64,000 nucleotides of DNA, taken from positions 1 through 64,000 of the forward strand of contig NZ_FTOP01000004.1 in assembly GCF_900156785.1 (NCBI RefSeq), read 5' to 3'. This DNA is from Belliella pelovolcani (GTDB taxonomy: Bacteria; Bacteroidota; Bacteroidia; Cytophagales; Cyclobacteriaceae). The translations under genes and the position numbers were made by a program. The notes under the pieces were generated by a model. That model had not been told where the DNA came from, did no database searches, and worked only from the letters and a program-made list of their open reading frames with translations. Position 1 is the first letter of the stretch, and the number at the start of each line of letters is the position of its first letter. This document shows, in pieces, positions 62,826 through 64,000 of the stretch.

Positions 62826-63087
62826 AAAATGTGACGAAACGCGAAATTGATGGGATGGAAGCTGTATTGCTATCTCAAATTGGGTATCAAAATGTAACAT
62901 TATCCATTAATTCTTGATTTGACCAGTGCGGTAAACCTTTTCTCTCTTTGATTTTTCTGAGTATTATCTAACTTAGCCATTGTTAAAAAATCTAATTCAC
63001 CATTTACATTCCCTTGGCAACTAAAATCCGAAAATTAATTGCGCTCATCAATTCAGAGCTTCATATTGGATAATAATTAAGCATAAA
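62826..63087. other. 262-bp spacer before the SUMF1-like lipoprotein gene
   Basis: AT-rich sequence between divergent transcripts. I see no open frame of note, no clear TAnnTTTG box for the plus-strand gene, and no hairpin. Confidence 0.6.
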
Positions 63088-64000
63088 ATGAAATATCATT
63101 ATCTCTCCATCATCATTTCTCTACTAATCATTTTTGCATGTGGTTCCAAACCTGAGCAGAAAAGCGCAAACCAAACTTCAGGCATCGATCAAAAACCTAT
63201 CCAAGGTATGGTGTTGATAGAAGGCGGAGATTTTACCATGGGTACAAATGATCAAAATTCCTATCCAAGTGAAAGACCTGCCGTCTTAAGAAAGGTAGCT
63301 AGTTTTTGGATGGACGAGACGGAAGTGACAAATAAACAATTTGCTGCTTTCGTGGAAGCCACAGGCTATGTGACGGTGGCAGAAAGAAAGCCTGATTGGG
63401 AAGATATGAAACAGACTTTGCCTCCTGGTATTCCCAAGCCAGATGAATCCCTACTTGTGGCTGGTTCATTGGTTTTTGTGGCTCCTGATCAAGCCGTAAG
63501 CTTAGATGATATCAGTCAATGGTGGCAGTGGGTTCCTGGTGCTTACTGGAAGCAGCCTGAAGGACCTGGATCTGATATTCAAGGGAAAGAGAATCACCCC
63601 GTAGTGCATATAGCTTTAGAGGATGCAGAGGCTTATGCAGCATGGGCAGGCAAAAGATTACCGACCGAAGCTGAATGGGAATATGCAGCTAAGGGAGGGA
63701 ATAACAGTCGGTTTCCGTGGGGGAATGAATTGACGCCTGCAGGAAATTTTAAGGCAAATACATTTCAAGGTGAATTCCCACATCAAAATATAAGCTCAGA
63801 TGGCTTTGAAGGAACAGCCCCTGTCCGATCTTTTACCCCAAATAATTATGGCTTATACGATATGATTGGCAATGTTTGGGAATTGACCTCGGATTGGTTT
63901 GATGCAGCAGCTTTTATGCGGGAAAAAGCCATGGTGCCAGCTTTGGATACCTCAGTCTCCAAATGTTACAATCCAGAAAATCCTTATGCCATCGAGAAAG
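63088..64000 (+). CDS. SUMF1/formylglycine-generating-enzyme-family lipoprotein, 3' truncated
   Basis: 304 codons are visible from ATG 63088; the frame is open at the window edge. The N-terminus MKYHYLSIIISLLIIFACGS is a lipoprotein signal (Cys18), followed by a linker. The fold starts at GMVLIEGGDFTMGTND (about 49-64), with FWMDETEVTNKQFAAFVEAT, HPVVHIALEDAEAYAAWAGK, LPTEAEWEYAAKGGNNSRFP (about 191-210) and YGLYDMIGNVWELTSDWF. These are the signatures of the FGE-sulfatase/SUMF1 group. The copper-binding cysteine region lies beyond the window, so whether it is a true formylglycine enzyme or a GldJ/GldK-type structural lipoprotein is open. Upstream of it is the divergent LytS region. Confidence 0.85.
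   Translation, partial: MKYHYLSIIISLLIIFACGSKPEQKSANQTSGIDQKPIQGMVLIEGGDFTMGTNDQNSYPSERPAVLRKVASFWMDETEVTNKQFAAFVEATGYVTVAERKPDWEDMKQTLPPGIPKPDESLLVAGSLVFVAPDQAVSLDDISQWWQWVPGAYWKQPEGPGSDIQGKENHPVVHIALEDAEAYAAWAGKRLPTEAEWEYAAKGGNNSRFPWGNELTPAGNFKANTFQGEFPHQNISSDGFEGTAPVRSFTPNNYGLYDMIGNVWELTSDWFDAAAFMREKAMVPALDTSVSKCYNPENPYAIEK

Overview
The window looks like a chromosomal segment of a Bacteroidota species of the order Cytophagales, most likely near Algoriphagus/Belliella (family Cyclobacteriaceae). This rests on a secretion-system type 9 (T9SS) sorting tail at 1-2100, promoter boxes of the TAnnTTTG type, a low GC content, TPR/TonB-type envelope genes, a SerB-SerA fusion and families that are mostly Bacteroidota-restricted (DUF2911, DUF2752+TM2). 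I see no tRNA, rRNA, CRISPR array, integrase or complete insertion sequence. The family-level placement is an inference.

Layout. 1-2100: the 3' end of a large repeat-rich secreted adhesin-like protein. 2.4-4.7 kb: glutaryl-CoA dehydrogenase divergent from tryptophan 2,3-dioxygenase. 4.7-6.9 kb: a hairpin-rich spacer and an FAD-dependent oxidoreductase. 6.9-11.7 kb: a tight run of FAH-family hydrolase, M23 peptidase, peroxiredoxin and split transketolase. 11.9-24.5 kb: tricorn-like protease, a beta-propeller protein, an MpaB-like oxygenase, an overlapping DUF2752/TM2/DUF4097 trio, MsrB with penicillin acylase, and KatG. 24.5-30.9 kb: a one-chain phosphoserine phosphatase/phosphoglycerate dehydrogenase, Nudix, DUF2911, a hydroxyacid dehydrogenase, a universal stress protein and a TPR protein.

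30.98-41.6 kb is one colinear run: holA, a 996-residue TPR protein, an outer-membrane beta-barrel, a SPOR protein, ExbB, ExbD, a TonB/TolA-like transducer, folC and trmB. The middle six genes look like an energised envelope machine with a septal peptidoglycan-binding component. It is followed by a convergent RES/Xre toxin-antitoxin pair. 42.6-49.2 kb (minus strand) holds SDR, an ACAD11-like acyl-CoA dehydrogenase, an APH-type kinase, a 3-hydroxyacyl-CoA dehydrogenase and a 7TMR-DISM hybrid kinase. The first four match the logic of 4-hydroxyacyl-CoA catabolism. 49.4-57.3 kb: an enoyl-reductase-like MDR protein, an S9 peptidase, a TetR regulator, tyrS and gamma-glutamyltransferase. 57.4-64 kb: a DoxX-like protein, a DEAD-box helicase, an AI-2E-family permease, a LytTR/LytS two-component pair with a possible small membrane protein, and a truncated formylglycine-enzyme-like lipoprotein.

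Several proteases and peptidases (tricorn, penicillin acylase, S9, GGT, M23) suggest a peptide-scavenging heterotroph. Peroxide and methionine repair (KatG, Bcp, MsrB) point to aerobic growth. The intergenic DNA is unusual: at least five tracts carry degenerate tandem repeats in strict 7-bp phase, and two separate gaps are almost exactly filled by roughly 145-bp sequences sharing both termini.
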